Origin: Kribbella steppae
GTDB taxonomy: Bacteria > Actinomycetota > Actinomycetes > Propionibacteriales > Kribbellaceae
Assembly: GCF_004342025.1 (NCBI RefSeq)
Contig: NZ_SLWN01000009.1
Location: forward strand, 62,001 to 126,000
Reading direction: 5' to 3'
DNA length: 64,000 nucleotides
Under the pieces are notes generated by a model. That model was not told the origin of the DNA, searched no databases, and was given only the letters and a program-made list of their open reading frames with translations. Below, piece after piece: positions 19,934 through 28,112 of the stretch; within the stretch, counting starts at the first letter, position 1, and the number at the start of each line of letters is the position of its first letter. A program made the translations under genes and the position numbers.

Positions 19934-20510
19934 GTGTTTGATTCTACGCCATCTAGAGCGGCGATCCAAACCCACAGAAACCCCAAAGTCCTTATTCACA
20001 AGGGGAAACGTCACACTCCCGGCCGCGCGAGGAGCGGGTATACATCAGCGCCCAAACTCCGCGGTGGTGATGGCGGTCGCGGTCCGCGGCGGCAACCCGC
20101 GGTCGCCAGGGTCCCCGGGGTCCCGGGGTCCCGGGGTCCCGGGGTCGCCGGGGTCCCGTATTCCACACCGACCAGGCAGCGCAGGTGAATGCACCGCCGG
20201 AATTTTCCAGGGCGCCTGCACGGGCGCCTGCACCCGACTCGGCATCCCCCAAAAGACGGCAACGAGCCAGAACAATGCCCAGGCAGCATGAGTGACCTAT
20301 GGTTTCCCGCACACCGAGCTGAGCTCGTCCTCGGCGGCGTCAAGGCCAGCCCTCCGGGTAACCTCGGCCAGCCTTGCCCCCAAGCCGCGCAGGAAGGCGA
20401 CCCGGGCCGCAATCCGGCGAGCCCCGTCAGGCAGCCAGCGAGAAGCCCGCAGGAAGCCGGCATCCGAAAGTGGCCTCAGGGGATTGCTGTCGCCCGCACG
20501 TGGAGTCCTG
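19934..20510. other. Intergenic region with short tandem repeats
   Basis: No convincing gene. It contains an 8-bp tandem repeat array (20,111–20,157) and a 12-bp tandem direct repeat (GGGCGCCTGCAC at 20,210–20,233). A minus-strand frame reading into the imuB 3' region shows fair codon use near 20,297–20,500 but has no start or family that can be supported. Confidence 0.5.
20111..20157. repeat. Tandem repeat of an 8-bp unit (TCCCGGGG)
   Basis: About five and a half near-perfect copies of TCCCGGGG, with one unit altered to TCGCCGGGG. The unit is partly self-complementary, so strong foldback is possible on both strands. It lies between the HNH and imuB genes, which share the minus strand. Confidence 0.85.
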
Positions 20511-22136
20511 TTAGTCGTAGGTGGCTTCGGCTTGCCAGGTGGTTTGGTGGAGAGTGAAGAGCCAGGCTCGGGTGTCGGCGGTGGTGAATTGGAAGCGGGC
20601 TCGGCGGGAATCGGGGCGTGGATCCCACCAGCGTTCGTCGACGAGCCAGGGGCCTGCCCAGGCGGTGATGGGGTGGAGCTTGTTGCTGTCGGCAACTCCA
20701 GGGTCGGCAACTCCAGGGTCGGCTACTCCAGGGTCGGGGGCGAGGCGGAAGGCGGTGGGGGTGCCGGAGAGGGCGCCGCGGGCGCTGACGGAGACCTGGC
20801 TGCCGTCCTCGGCGAGGACCTGGGCGGGCAGCGGCGTGGGGAAGATGGTGGTGGGCGCGAGCGTGGGCCAGCGCGGGTCGGCGGAGCTGATCGAGCCCGG
20901 CCACGGCTGATCCACCGGATGGGCCGGCACCGGGCGGTCGCCCCACGGGATCAGGGTCTGCCGCTCGGCGGACCCGCGACCGCCGCCGATCACCACCGAC
21001 GCGACGGCACCATGACCGAGCATGCTCTGGACTCGCGACAGCGCCCGGTGGATCCGCTCGTCCGGCCCACCTCCCCACAGCCCTTCGACATGCGCACCGA
21101 CCGGGTCGACCTGTTCAGGAATGAGTCGGAGCCGTACGACGGGGGACGTCAGCTCGCTGGTCGCCGTACCACTCCCCTGTAGCTGCCAGCGGACCCGATC
21201 CACTACGTCGGCGGCGGTGAACCAGCGTGGATGCAACCACTCCCGCTCGTGGATCCGGCCGGACTCGGTACCGGCCTCGACCCGCAGCGTCGTACAGACC
21301 AGGCCGAGCTCGGTCAGCCGGGCGATCAGTTCGTCGGCGACCGACCGGACCGCGAAGGCGACCTGGTCGACCCGGTCCACCGCCGGCTCGAAGTCGAGGA
21401 TGCGGATGAGCTCCGGCGGCACCTCGCGGCCGACCACCGAACGTTCGTCGTACCCGCAGGCCAGCCGGTGCGCGAACGCGCCGTCGGGACCGAACCGGGT
21501 CAGCACCTCGGTGGGAGACAACTGCGCGAACGCACCCAGCGACCGCAGCCCGAGCCGGCGGAGTAGGTCGGCGAGTGTCGGCTGCTCGAGCGTGTCGACA
21601 CTGAAAGGCGCCAGGAACTCCGCGGACTCCCCCGGCGGGACCACCAGGATCCGTGTCTGTGCCGGACTCGACCGGGCCGCCTGCTCGGCGGCGAACGGGC
21701 CATCGGCGACCCCCACCCGGCCCCCCGGTACGTCGAACGTCTCGAGCCGGTCGAGGAGCTTCTCCGCCGCCGCGGGCTCGCTGCCGTAGAACCGGGTCGG
21801 ACCGCGCGCCTTCAACGCGCACATGCCCGGTCGGATCACCTGGATGCCGGGGATGAGCGCCTCCAGGCAGCCGATCACCGGGTCGAACGCGCGGGCGTCA
21901 ATCACCGGGTCGTACTTCAGAACGACGAGCTCCGGGCACCGCGACTGCGCGTCCCGGGCGCGCAGACCGCGGCGCACCCCTCCGGCCCGGGCGGCGGCGG
22001 AGGTGGCGAGCACCTTGCCCTTCTCCAGAATGGCGATGGGCTCGTCCGGGGAGCGTCCGGCCGCCACCGCAGCCGCTGTCACCGGCCAGTCGGGCACCCA
22101 GACCACCATCGTGCGAGTCAGTCCGCGACCACCCAT
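20511..22136 (-). CDS. imuB: ImuB-type inactive Y-family DNA polymerase homologue
   Basis: 541 residues from the ATG at 22,136, which overlaps the imuA' stop (TGATG). The Y-family palm/finger region is recognisable (MVVWVPDWPVTAAA, PIAILEKGKVLATSAAARAGGVRRGLRARDAQSRCPELVV). The catalytic acidic residues of active Y polymerases are missing, as expected of ImuB. In mycobacteria ImuB bridges the beta clamp and DnaE2 in mutagenic repair; dnaE2 is not in this window. Near residue 483 an in-frame tandem repeat gives DPGVA three times. Confidence 0.92.
   Translation of the reverse strand: MGGRGLTRTMVVWVPDWPVTAAAVAAGRSPDEPIAILEKGKVLATSAAARAGGVRRGLRARDAQSRCPELVVLKYDPVIDARAFDPVIGCLEALIPGIQVIRPGMCALKARGPTRFYGSEPAAAEKLLDRLETFDVPGGRVGVADGPFAAEQAARSSPAQTRILVVPPGESAEFLAPFSVDTLEQPTLADLLRRLGLRSLGAFAQLSPTEVLTRFGPDGAFAHRLACGYDERSVVGREVPPELIRILDFEPAVDRVDQVAFAVRSVADELIARLTELGLVCTTLRVEAGTESGRIHEREWLHPRWFTAADVVDRVRWQLQGSGTATSELTSPVVRLRLIPEQVDPVGAHVEGLWGGGPDERIHRALSRVQSMLGHGAVASVVIGGGRGSAERQTLIPWGDRPVPAHPVDQPWPGSISSADPRWPTLAPTTIFPTPLPAQVLAEDGSQVSVSARGALSGTPTAFRLAPDPGVADPGVADPGVADSNKLHPITAWAGPWLVDERWWDPRPDSRRARFQFTTADTRAWLFTLHQTTWQAEATYD
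20688..20732. repeat. Three 15-bp tandem repeats inside imuB
   Basis: Three consecutive copies of GTCGGCAACTCCAGG (the third with one change), in frame. They encode DPGVA three times in a linker between two conserved parts of ImuB. Confidence 0.9.
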
Positions 22137-23167
22137 CAGCCCACCGCCTCGTCCTGCCAATGCGGCTCGCCGAGTGGACCAACCGAGCCGTGTGGATCAA
22201 CCGAGCCGTGTGGATCAACCGAGCGGACCTGATCAGCCGATTCGACCGAGCGGATGGTGCCGTCCGGTCCGGGGAGCCAGAGCTGGTGCTTGCGTTGGCG
22301 TACGGCGGCGCGCCGGCCCGTCACCACGACCGTCGCCTGTCTGGCGGCAAGCATGCCTTCGCCGGACCCCAAACCGGTCCAGGTGTTGCTCTCCACCTCC
22401 AGGCGCGCCTCGCTCCCCGGCCAGGAGCCGACCGCGATCAGCACCGCACCCCGAGTCCGCAGGCGCGCGGCGAGCCGGGACGCCTCCCCCGGTGTCACCT
22501 CACCCGGCGGACGGACGACCACCACGGTCAGAGCATCGACCAGTGCGGCGACGACGTTGAGCCAGTCGTGCTCCGGATCCGGCACCAGGACCAGGCGTTC
22601 CAGGTCCACCCCGAGCCCACGCGCCGCCTCCGCTCCGAACGACGGCAGCCCGACCACCCCGCACCACGCACCCTCCGCGGACGGACCGGCCATCATCGCC
22701 ATCACCAACGCGGACGAACCGCGCACGGAGTACGCCGACCCGCCGCGCAGCCCGGCGCCGGCCAGCAACTCGGAGACCGCCGGCAGAGTGGGCAGCACCC
22801 GATCCACACTCGCGGTATCCAACGCCTGCTGCACCCGCACCTCGGTGGTCCGCGGCGCCGGCACCAGCCGTCTCAGCTCCGCAGGCCCTGCTGTCACCAC
22901 AGAGCCGAGCTCCCCCGAGTCTGCGGTGAGGCTCAGATGGGCGGGATCGAGGTCAGCGGTGGAGTGGTCGGCGAGGGTGATGCGGGCTGAGGGGGTCAGG
23001 CGGCGTACGGCAGGGTCGCTGCCGTACGTGGAGTCGGCGGCTTCCTCCAGGTCGCGGAGGCGGGCGGCCTTCTGCGCCTTGGCTCGGGCGAGCAACATCC
23101 GCGCCTGGTCCAGCGTCGTGACCGCCGGCCCCGATCGCGCTCGATCTACTGCGGATGTCCCCGTCAT
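22136..23167 (-). CDS. imuA': ImuA'-like RecA-fold partner of ImuB
   Basis: 343 residues from the ATG at 23,167. It is Ala/Leu/Val-rich and follows a RecA-like fold with a degenerate P-loop (LAGAGLRGGSAYSVRGSSAL). Its fusion to imuB by a TGATG overlap and the LexA box ahead of it identify it as ImuA', the SOS mutasome protein of actinobacteria. An upstream in-frame ATG would translate the LexA box and is rejected. The C-terminus carries an SVDPHG tandem repeat from two 18-bp DNA units (22,183–22,218). Confidence 0.88.
   Translation of the reverse strand: MTGTSAVDRARSGPAVTTLDQARMLLARAKAQKAARLRDLEEAADSTYGSDPAVRRLTPSARITLADHSTADLDPAHLSLTADSGELGSVVTAGPAELRRLVPAPRTTEVRVQQALDTASVDRVLPTLPAVSELLAGAGLRGGSAYSVRGSSALVMAMMAGPSAEGAWCGVVGLPSFGAEAARGLGVDLERLVLVPDPEHDWLNVVAALVDALTVVVVRPPGEVTPGEASRLAARLRTRGAVLIAVGSWPGSEARLEVESNTWTGLGSGEGMLAARQATVVVTGRRAAVRQRKHQLWLPGPDGTIRSVESADQVRSVDPHGSVDPHGSVGPLGEPHWQDEAVG
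22183..22218. repeat. Two 18-bp tandem repeats at the imuA' 3' end
   Basis: Two identical 18-bp units starting CCGAGCCGTGTGG, with a third partial copy following. They are in frame and give SVDPHG repeats just before the stop. Confidence 0.9.
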
Positions 23168-23177
23168 GAATCCATGT

Positions 23178-23193
23178 TCGAACACCTGTTCGA
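23178..23193. promoter_or_regulatory. LexA box (SOS operator) of imuA'–imuB
   Basis: TCGAAC-ACCT-GTTCGA is a perfect 6-bp palindrome with a 4-base spacer. It matches the actinobacterial/mycobacterial SOS box (TCGAAC-N4-GTTCGA). It ends 11 bases before the imuA' start and about 50 bases before the divergent zinc-ribbon gene, which may also respond. Confidence 0.93.
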
Positions 23194-23241
23194 ACATGTC
23201 AATGCGGTCGTCACAGCCCGCCGGAAGACTAAAGTCACCGC

Positions 23242-23781
23242 ATGCGACGGGTCGATCATCCACGGCTGATCGCCGCGCTCCGCCAGGTCGAGGACAGTAT
23301 CGACGAGGCCTGGTGGCGGTTCTGCGCCGAGTCCGGGATCACAGCCGGTACGGCGGACGAGCGCGAGCTGGCCGAGGTCGTCCTGCAGGACACCTCCGAG
23401 TTCGACTGGCGGATCGTGGACGGCGCGCTCAAGCAGCTGACCTGCCCCGACTGTGGCTCCGGCCTCGGCGCCGGACCGATCGGTTGTGCGAGCTGTGACC
23501 AGGCCAACGGCTTCCGGTTCGCCGCCCGCGAGACCGACCGCCCCGACGTACCACCGGGCAACGAGCACGCCATCCGGGTCTCCTCCGCCGTGGCCCGGAC
23601 CAGGCACAGGTACTCACCACGAGCCCGTGCCGGCTACGAGCTCTACCTTCCCGACCTGCTCGAAGGCGCACTCCCGACGACCCCACAGGCACAGCGCACG
23701 AAGGCTCTCATCAACCAGCTCACCGACGACCAGCTGGAGCAGCTCCTCACCCCAGCCGACCTGCAACCGAAGCGCGTCTGA
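23242..23781 (+). CDS. Zinc-ribbon protein of unknown function
   Basis: 179 residues. Four cysteines in CPDCGSG…GCASCDQ (about 69–85) form a zinc ribbon in the middle. The N-terminal part is helical, and the C-terminal part ends with a helical QLTDDQLEQLLTPADL segment. No family is recognised. It is divergent from imuA' and shares the 75-base intergenic region with the LexA box, so DNA-damage induction is possible but unproven. Confidence 0.82.
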   Translation: MRRVDHPRLIAALRQVEDSIDEAWWRFCAESGITAGTADERELAEVVLQDTSEFDWRIVDGALKQLTCPDCGSGLGAGPIGCASCDQANGFRFAARETDRPDVPPGNEHAIRVSSAVARTRHRYSPRARAGYELYLPDLLEGALPTTPQAQRTKALINQLTDDQLEQLLTPADLQPKRV

Positions 23782-23802
23782 CGGACTGCATAGGGTGGAG
23801 TC

Positions 23803-24267
23803 ATGCCGAGGACTATTGCCACCAACACCAAGGTCGGGGTCGACAAGCTGCTGGAGTTCGTGCGGCCCCGTCACCACATGCTGCTGATCACCACTCGCGC
23901 GGACGGTACGCCGCAGGCGTCGCCGGTGTCGGGTGGTGTCGACAACGAGGGCCGCATCGTCATCTCGTCGTACCCGGAGCGAGCCAAGAGCACCAACGTG
24001 GAGCGGGACCCGCGGACGAGTGTCGTAGTGCTGTCGGACGACTGGAACGGCCCGTGGGTCCAGGTGGACGGCACTGGCGAAGTGATCCAGCTGCCGGACG
24101 CAGTGGAGCCACTGGTCGACTACTACCGCTCCATCTCCGGCGAGCACCCTGACTGGGACGAGTACCGCGAGGCCATGCGCACCCAGGGCAAGTGCCTGAT
24201 CCGCATCACCCCGGAGCGCTGGGGTCCGGTCGCGACAGGTGGCTTCCCAGCCCGCCTGGCCGACTGA
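23803..24267 (+). CDS. PPOX-class F420-dependent oxidoreductase
   Basis: 154 residues, the usual length of the split-barrel family. Conserved stretches are LLITTRADGTPQASPVSGGVD, ISSYPERAKSTNVERDPRTSVVVL and GKCLIRITPERWGPV. Members reduce substrates with deazaflavin F420 and are typical of actinobacteria. The ATG is preceded by GGTGGAG. The next gene starts on the base after its stop, so both are likely one transcript. Confidence 0.93.
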   Translation: MPRTIATNTKVGVDKLLEFVRPRHHMLLITTRADGTPQASPVSGGVDNEGRIVISSYPERAKSTNVERDPRTSVVVLSDDWNGPWVQVDGTGEVIQLPDAVEPLVDYYRSISGEHPDWDEYREAMRTQGKCLIRITPERWGPVATGGFPARLAD

Positions 24268-25002
24268 ATGCGCACAGCGCTCGTAGTACAAGCGCACCCG
24301 GACGACGAGGTGTTCGCCACCGGTGCTGCTACCGCATTGCTGAGTGATGCGGGGTGGAACGTAGTCATGCGGGTTGCCACGCAAGGGATCGGCGACGCAG
24401 CAGACAAGCTCCAAGCGTCCTGCGACTTGCTAGGCATCGACGAGTGGGACTGGCTGAGCACAAAGGACCGTTGGATCGACGACGGCGGCTCAGCTGGTCC
24501 AAACACTCTGGCGAGTGCTGAGCTCAGTGAGGTCGCTCATGAGGTCGAGAGGGCCATCAGCGAAGTCAGACCGCAACTGGTGCTAACCGTCGGCAGAGAC
24601 GGACTCACCGGTCACCCGGACCACATAGCCATCTCAAAAGCCGTGCAACAGCAGCCGTGTCACGCGTTGGGAGCACGGCTGCGAGCGCAAGACGTGCAGG
24701 CAGGCCACCAACACCTTCAGCAACTGCTGCCGGGCGAGCAGGTCGGCTCAGGCCTCGTCACCGGATGTACGACGCCGCTGCTAGAGCTCACCGGCACACC
24801 AGAGATCGCCGTACGACGCCGGAAGGCCTTGGACCAGTACTACGACGGTCTCGGTACGACGGACATCCCAGAGCTGGTCACGACGTACGGCAGACGCGGC
24901 GACTCCCTACTGCTTCGGGCAGTCTTCGACGCGGCCGGCTGGCACTGCGATCGCTTCGAGGTTCTCAGCTCTTCTGGTAGCGACGCTCCATCGTTTCCGT
25001 GA
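24268..25002 (+). CDS. PIG-L/LmbE family deacetylase
   Basis: 244 residues. The zinc-site motifs AHPDDE (residues 9–14) and GHPDH (about 114) are intact. Relatives deacetylate N-acetylglucosamine conjugates, including those of mycothiol synthesis and detoxification. The substrate here is not predictable. Its 3' end overlaps the convergent GntR gene by 38 bases. Confidence 0.92.
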   Translation: MRTALVVQAHPDDEVFATGAATALLSDAGWNVVMRVATQGIGDAADKLQASCDLLGIDEWDWLSTKDRWIDDGGSAGPNTLASAELSEVAHEVERAISEVRPQLVLTVGRDGLTGHPDHIAISKAVQQQPCHALGARLRAQDVQAGHQHLQQLLPGEQVGSGLVTGCTTPLLELTGTPEIAVRRRKALDQYYDGLGTTDIPELVTTYGRRGDSLLLRAVFDAAGWHCDRFEVLSSSGSDAPSFP

Positions 25003-25657
25003 TGCGCTGCATCGCACCCTCGAGGTGTTCGCGCAGCGCGGCTTCCGCACCGGCTTCGTCGTGCGCAACACAGGCGTCGAGGATGGCCTGGTGCTCACGC
25101 CGCGTCTGCTCGATCCGCGCCTTGGTCTGGCGGGAGCCGAAGCGGTAGCGCTCACTGTTCTGCCACACGGGCTCGATCGCGCGCGGCAGCCAGCGCGACC
25201 CGCCGGACCGGTAGATCGCGAAGTGAAACTCGGTGTGCGCCTGCCGGGAGGCGATGTTGTCGCCGGCCTTCGAAAGCCGGACGTGCTCGGCCAACGCGGC
25301 CCTGGCCAAGGTGGCGTCCGATTCGGAGAAGCGCGTCGCCGCGGCCCGTACGGCGAGGGACTCCAGTGCCAGCCGGGTCTGGTGTGTGTCGCGCAGGTCT
25401 TCCATCGACAACTCGCGCACCCACGCACCCTTGTGCGGCACGATCTCGACCAGCCCGAGCGCCTGCATCCGCCGCAGCCCTTCGCGGATCGGCATCTGGC
25501 TCATGTCCAGCCGCTTGGCGAGCTCCTCCAGCCGCAGCGCCGTACCACTCGGGAGTTCACCGGACAGGATGAGTTCGTGCAGTTCGGCCGCAGCCTCCTC
25601 GGCGAGAGTACGACGGCCGGTCGGTCCCCCGGGCGTGAGCTCGAGTCGTCGGGTCAT
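24965..25657 (-). CDS. GntR-family regulator with FCD domain (first of two paralogues)
   Basis: 230 residues from the ATG at 25,657, chosen by alignment with its paralogue at 30,418–31,146. The winged helix (about 15–75) includes LILSGELPSGTALRLEELAKRLDMSQMPIREGLRRMQALGLVEI. The FCD ligand domain has metal-type histidines (EFHFAIY, REHQAIL). The two proteins agree at roughly two residues in three throughout. It ends the catabolic island and probably recognises the palindrome found at 26,776 and 36,438. A GTG at 25,684 is an alternative start. Confidence 0.93.
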   Translation of the reverse strand: MTRRLELTPGGPTGRRTLAEEAAAELHELILSGELPSGTALRLEELAKRLDMSQMPIREGLRRMQALGLVEIVPHKGAWVRELSMEDLRDTHQTRLALESLAVRAAATRFSESDATLARAALAEHVRLSKAGDNIASRQAHTEFHFAIYRSGGSRWLPRAIEPVWQNSERYRFGSRQTKARIEQTRREHQAILDACVAHDEAGAEAALREHLEGAMQRITETMERRYQKS

Positions 25658-25809
25658 AGGGTGCGGGCTGCCTCTCTCCTCCACTGCACAACTCTGGGAG
25701 GTAACCGTAGCGGGCAGCAGGTGATCTGGGGCACTTCGACAACAGATTGCCTAGTGGAGACTTGCGCAACACCGATTGGTCTAGTCCAGCAGTCCAAACA
25801 GGCAAGTCG
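25658..25809. other. Intergenic gap before the first GntR/FCD gene
   Basis: 152 bases with no frame. The palindrome seen ahead of the importer and the oxidoreductase is not recognisable here, so this regulator may not be autoregulated through that site. Confidence 0.5.
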
Positions 25810-26754
25810 CTAGAACGCCGTCAGATCAAGGAGAACCCGGCGATCGGCTGCGCTGCGATCAAGTGCGTCACCGACTCGATCGGCAGGCAACACGTCGACG
25901 GGCGGGCTCAGCTGCGCAGGTGCCACGTCAGCCAGCGCCTGGCTGACTGCACCGGGCTCGATGACGGTTCGCTGCACGTTCACCGGCAGTATCCGCAGGT
26001 CCCGCCCGATCAACTGATGCAGGTCGATGGTGGTGAATTCACCAGCCTTGTAACCCAGTACGGCGACCCGCCCGCCCGGAGTGATGTGTCCCAGCACCCC
26101 ACTGGTCACCGGACCGCCCACAGTGTCGATCGCCGCGTCACACCACGGCAGCTCACGTCCGATCTGGCCCAACTCATCCACCCGCACGATCTGGTCGACC
26201 AACGGGGCCACCACGTCCACGGACTCGCCGAGCCGCGCCAGCCCGATCACCTTCGCCGCACCGGCCGATCGTGCGACTGCGGCGGACAGACAACCGACCA
26301 GGCTGGTGATCCCGGTGATCACGACAGTCTCACCTTCCAGTACGCCGGCAACCCGTCGTACTGCGGTGTGGGCCGTGAGAGCAGGTGTCAGCAGCGCCAG
26401 GGCGGCAGCAGGATCCAGTCCGGCCGGCAGACGATGTACGGCGGCGTCCGGCACGACGGCGTACCGACCCCAGAGGCCGGGCCTGGTCACACCGACTCCT
26501 TCGCCCCGGATCACCACCGGAGTCCCGGCTTCGAGGACCGATGAAGCGACCACGACGCCGACGCCCTCGGATCCCAGGACGAAGGGTTGCGTGGGCTGTT
26601 TGCCGGTGAGCACCGACCTGTCGGCCTGAGTGACCGCGGCCAGCCGCATCTCGACCAGCGTCTCGTCCGGTCCGGCAACCACCTCGAGCTCCTCGGCCTT
26701 CACCTGCTGACCTGGCCCGTGACAGCGCAGCACCGCCCCCGTGCGCGACTTCAT
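25810..26754 (-). CDS. Quinone oxidoreductase-like MDR (zinc-type alcohol dehydrogenase superfamily)
   Basis: 314 residues from the ATG at 26,754 (GGAG six bases upstream). The nucleotide-binding region reads VVITGITSLVGCLSAAVARSAGAAKVIGLAR, and IDTVGGPVTSGVLGHI with GGRVAVLG follows. The catalytic zinc ligands of alcohol dehydrogenases are absent, which fits NADPH:quinone-reductase-like enzymes. Its own operator-like palindrome lies 22 bases upstream, so it probably starts a separate transcript that shares control with the ABC genes. Confidence 0.88.
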   Translation of the reverse strand: MKSRTGAVLRCHGPGQQVKAEELEVVAGPDETLVEMRLAAVTQADRSVLTGKQPTQPFVLGSEGVGVVVASSVLEAGTPVVIRGEGVGVTRPGLWGRYAVVPDAAVHRLPAGLDPAAALALLTPALTAHTAVRRVAGVLEGETVVITGITSLVGCLSAAVARSAGAAKVIGLARLGESVDVVAPLVDQIVRVDELGQIGRELPWCDAAIDTVGGPVTSGVLGHITPGGRVAVLGYKAGEFTTIDLHQLIGRDLRILPVNVQRTVIEPGAVSQALADVAPAQLSPPVDVLPADRVGDALDRSAADRRVLLDLTAF

Positions 26755-26775
26755 CTCTCCACCCCGTTCATCCAC

Positions 26776-26794
26776 ATTTGATATCTGATCACAT
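26776..26794. promoter_or_regulatory. Operator-like palindrome before the oxidoreductase gene
   Basis: ATTTGAT-N5-ATCACAT, an inverted repeat with one mismatch. It has the same arms and the same 5-base spacing as the perfect site before the ABC substrate-binding gene (36,438–36,460). Inferred target of the GntR/FCD regulators. Confidence 0.65.
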
Positions 26795-26818
26795 GCAAGT
26801 CCTGACAAAAACCCCGTC

Positions 26819-27718
26819 TCACGGCGCGACGACCTCCTTCGCCAGCGGCGCGGTCAGCTCACCGGCCGCCACCGCCCGCGCGGAGGACACCGAATCGCTG
26901 CCCATCGGGAACGGCCAGTCGCTGCCGGCCAGCACCCGATCGGCCCCGAAGGTCGAGCCGAGCAACTCCAGTACGGCGTCGTCGTGCACCAGATCGTCGA
27001 CGTAGAACCGGCGCAACGCGTCCGCCACCGGCAACGACGGCGGTTCGATCCCCGGCCGGGCCGTGTCGATCCCCCGCTGCCACCGGCCGGCCAACGCCGC
27101 CGTCACACCACCCCCATGGCACAGGCAGAACCGGATCCCCGGAAACCGCCCCGGCACATCCGCGAAGACGAGGCTGGCCGCGGCCAGCCCGGTCTCGTAC
27201 GGATTGCCCAACAGATTCGTCAAGTAGAACGACTCAAGCCGCTTGTCGTCACTGTGACCCGGGTGGATCAGCGTGAAGGCCTCAACCGCGTGCAGCACCT
27301 GCCACACCGCGTCCAGCCCTTCGTAGCTCGGCGTACCAAGAGCATAGCCACTGAAGACGCCCTCACCAGCAAGAGATGCCGCAACCGCCGGTGCCTCCGG
27401 GTCGAGCAGTGGTAGCTGGCCCAGCACGCGTAGCTGAGGTGTCGCGAGCTCACGTAGCCCCTGGTTCACCAGCTCGGCCCACTCGACACCAGCGTCGTAC
27501 CGGAACAGTGCGGGCGGTACGGACACCACAGCACCGTCCAACTCCTGCTCCGCAACCCAATGCAGCAGCGCGGCCGGGTCCGCCAGGCGCCGCAAAGGCA
27601 GCCGCTGTCCGTCCACGACCAGCGAGCCGCTGTCGACGGACAGCCCGAACTCACCCTTGTGCGCCGCGGACAGCACAGTGGGTGGGATCAGGTGGGTGTG
27701 GACGTCCCAACCGGCCAT
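26819..27718 (-). CDS. ACMSD-like amidohydrolase-fold decarboxylase
   Basis: 299 residues starting MAGWDVHTHLIP. Metal-site residues are H6xH8 near the N-terminus, H in LIHPGHSDD, H in LCHGGGV and D in LAGSDWPFPMG. These match the 2-amino-3-carboxymuconate-semialdehyde decarboxylase branch of the amidohydrolases, which releases CO2 from ring-cleavage products. It lies two bases after the cupin gene stop. The substrate is inferred only from neighbours. Confidence 0.88.
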   Translation of the reverse strand: MAGWDVHTHLIPPTVLSAAHKGEFGLSVDSGSLVVDGQRLPLRRLADPAALLHWVAEQELDGAVVSVPPALFRYDAGVEWAELVNQGLRELATPQLRVLGQLPLLDPEAPAVAASLAGEGVFSGYALGTPSYEGLDAVWQVLHAVEAFTLIHPGHSDDKRLESFYLTNLLGNPYETGLAAASLVFADVPGRFPGIRFCLCHGGGVTAALAGRWQRGIDTARPGIEPPSLPVADALRRFYVDDLVHDDAVLELLGSTFGADRVLAGSDWPFPMGSDSVSSARAVAAGELTAPLAKEVVAP

Positions 27719-27719
27719 G

Positions 27720-28112
27720 TCAGCGGGCGTCCTCGTCGTTGTCGTAGAAGGACGGCCGCTCCGGGTAGTGCGGCCCGTCGTACACCTCCAGCAGCACAGA
27801 GGTCTCCTGAGCGAGCGTCGGCCCGTGCACGACTCCCTTGGGGTTCCAGTAGAAGCTGCCCTTGGTCAGCGTCGTCCCGGTCGGCAGGTACACGTACCGC
27901 CCGGACAGGCAGAACATGAACTGGTTCGACGCGTGCTTGTGTTCCGACGGGATCCCAGAGCCCTTCTCGAACCGCACCAGCGCTATCGATGCCTCGGTCT
28001 CCGGGTCACGCCACAGCATCTTGTGGGACAGCCCGGCCAACGACTTGTCCACCCACTCCAGGTCTTCCGTCTGCAGCAGTACCTCGCGCAACGGCTCGTC
28101 AAAGCCGGTCAT
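27720..28112 (-). CDS. Small cupin-domain protein, possible ring- or C–C-cleaving dioxygenase
   Basis: 130 residues, one cupin barrel. Motif 1 holds HKHASNQFMFCLSGRY (two histidines) and motif 2 holds FYWNPKGVVHGP (one histidine), enough for a three-histidine metal site. The size and layout resemble ChrR-like and dihydroxyacetophenone-dioxygenase-like cupins rather than gentisate dioxygenase. The ATG overlaps the flavin hydroxylase stop (ATGA), so the enzymes probably act in sequence. Confidence 0.82.
   Translation of the reverse strand: MTGFDEPLREVLLQTEDLEWVDKSLAGLSHKMLWRDPETEASIALVRFEKGSGIPSEHKHASNQFMFCLSGRYVYLPTGTTLTKGSFYWNPKGVVHGPTLAQETSVLLEVYDGPHYPERPSFYDNDEDAR

Noticed and set aside
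18860..20188. Gly/Val/Ala-rich + strand frame opposite the HNH gene
   Set aside because: Low-complexity mirror of the HNH gene's DUF222 part; no start site or family support.
20297..20710. Minus-strand frame at the imuB 3' side
   Set aside because: The proline-rich first half lies antiparallel/offset to imuB, and no homologue or ribosome-binding site supports it.
23168..23263. N-terminal extension of ImuA'
   Set aside because: It would run through the LexA box and adds residues not seen in the family.
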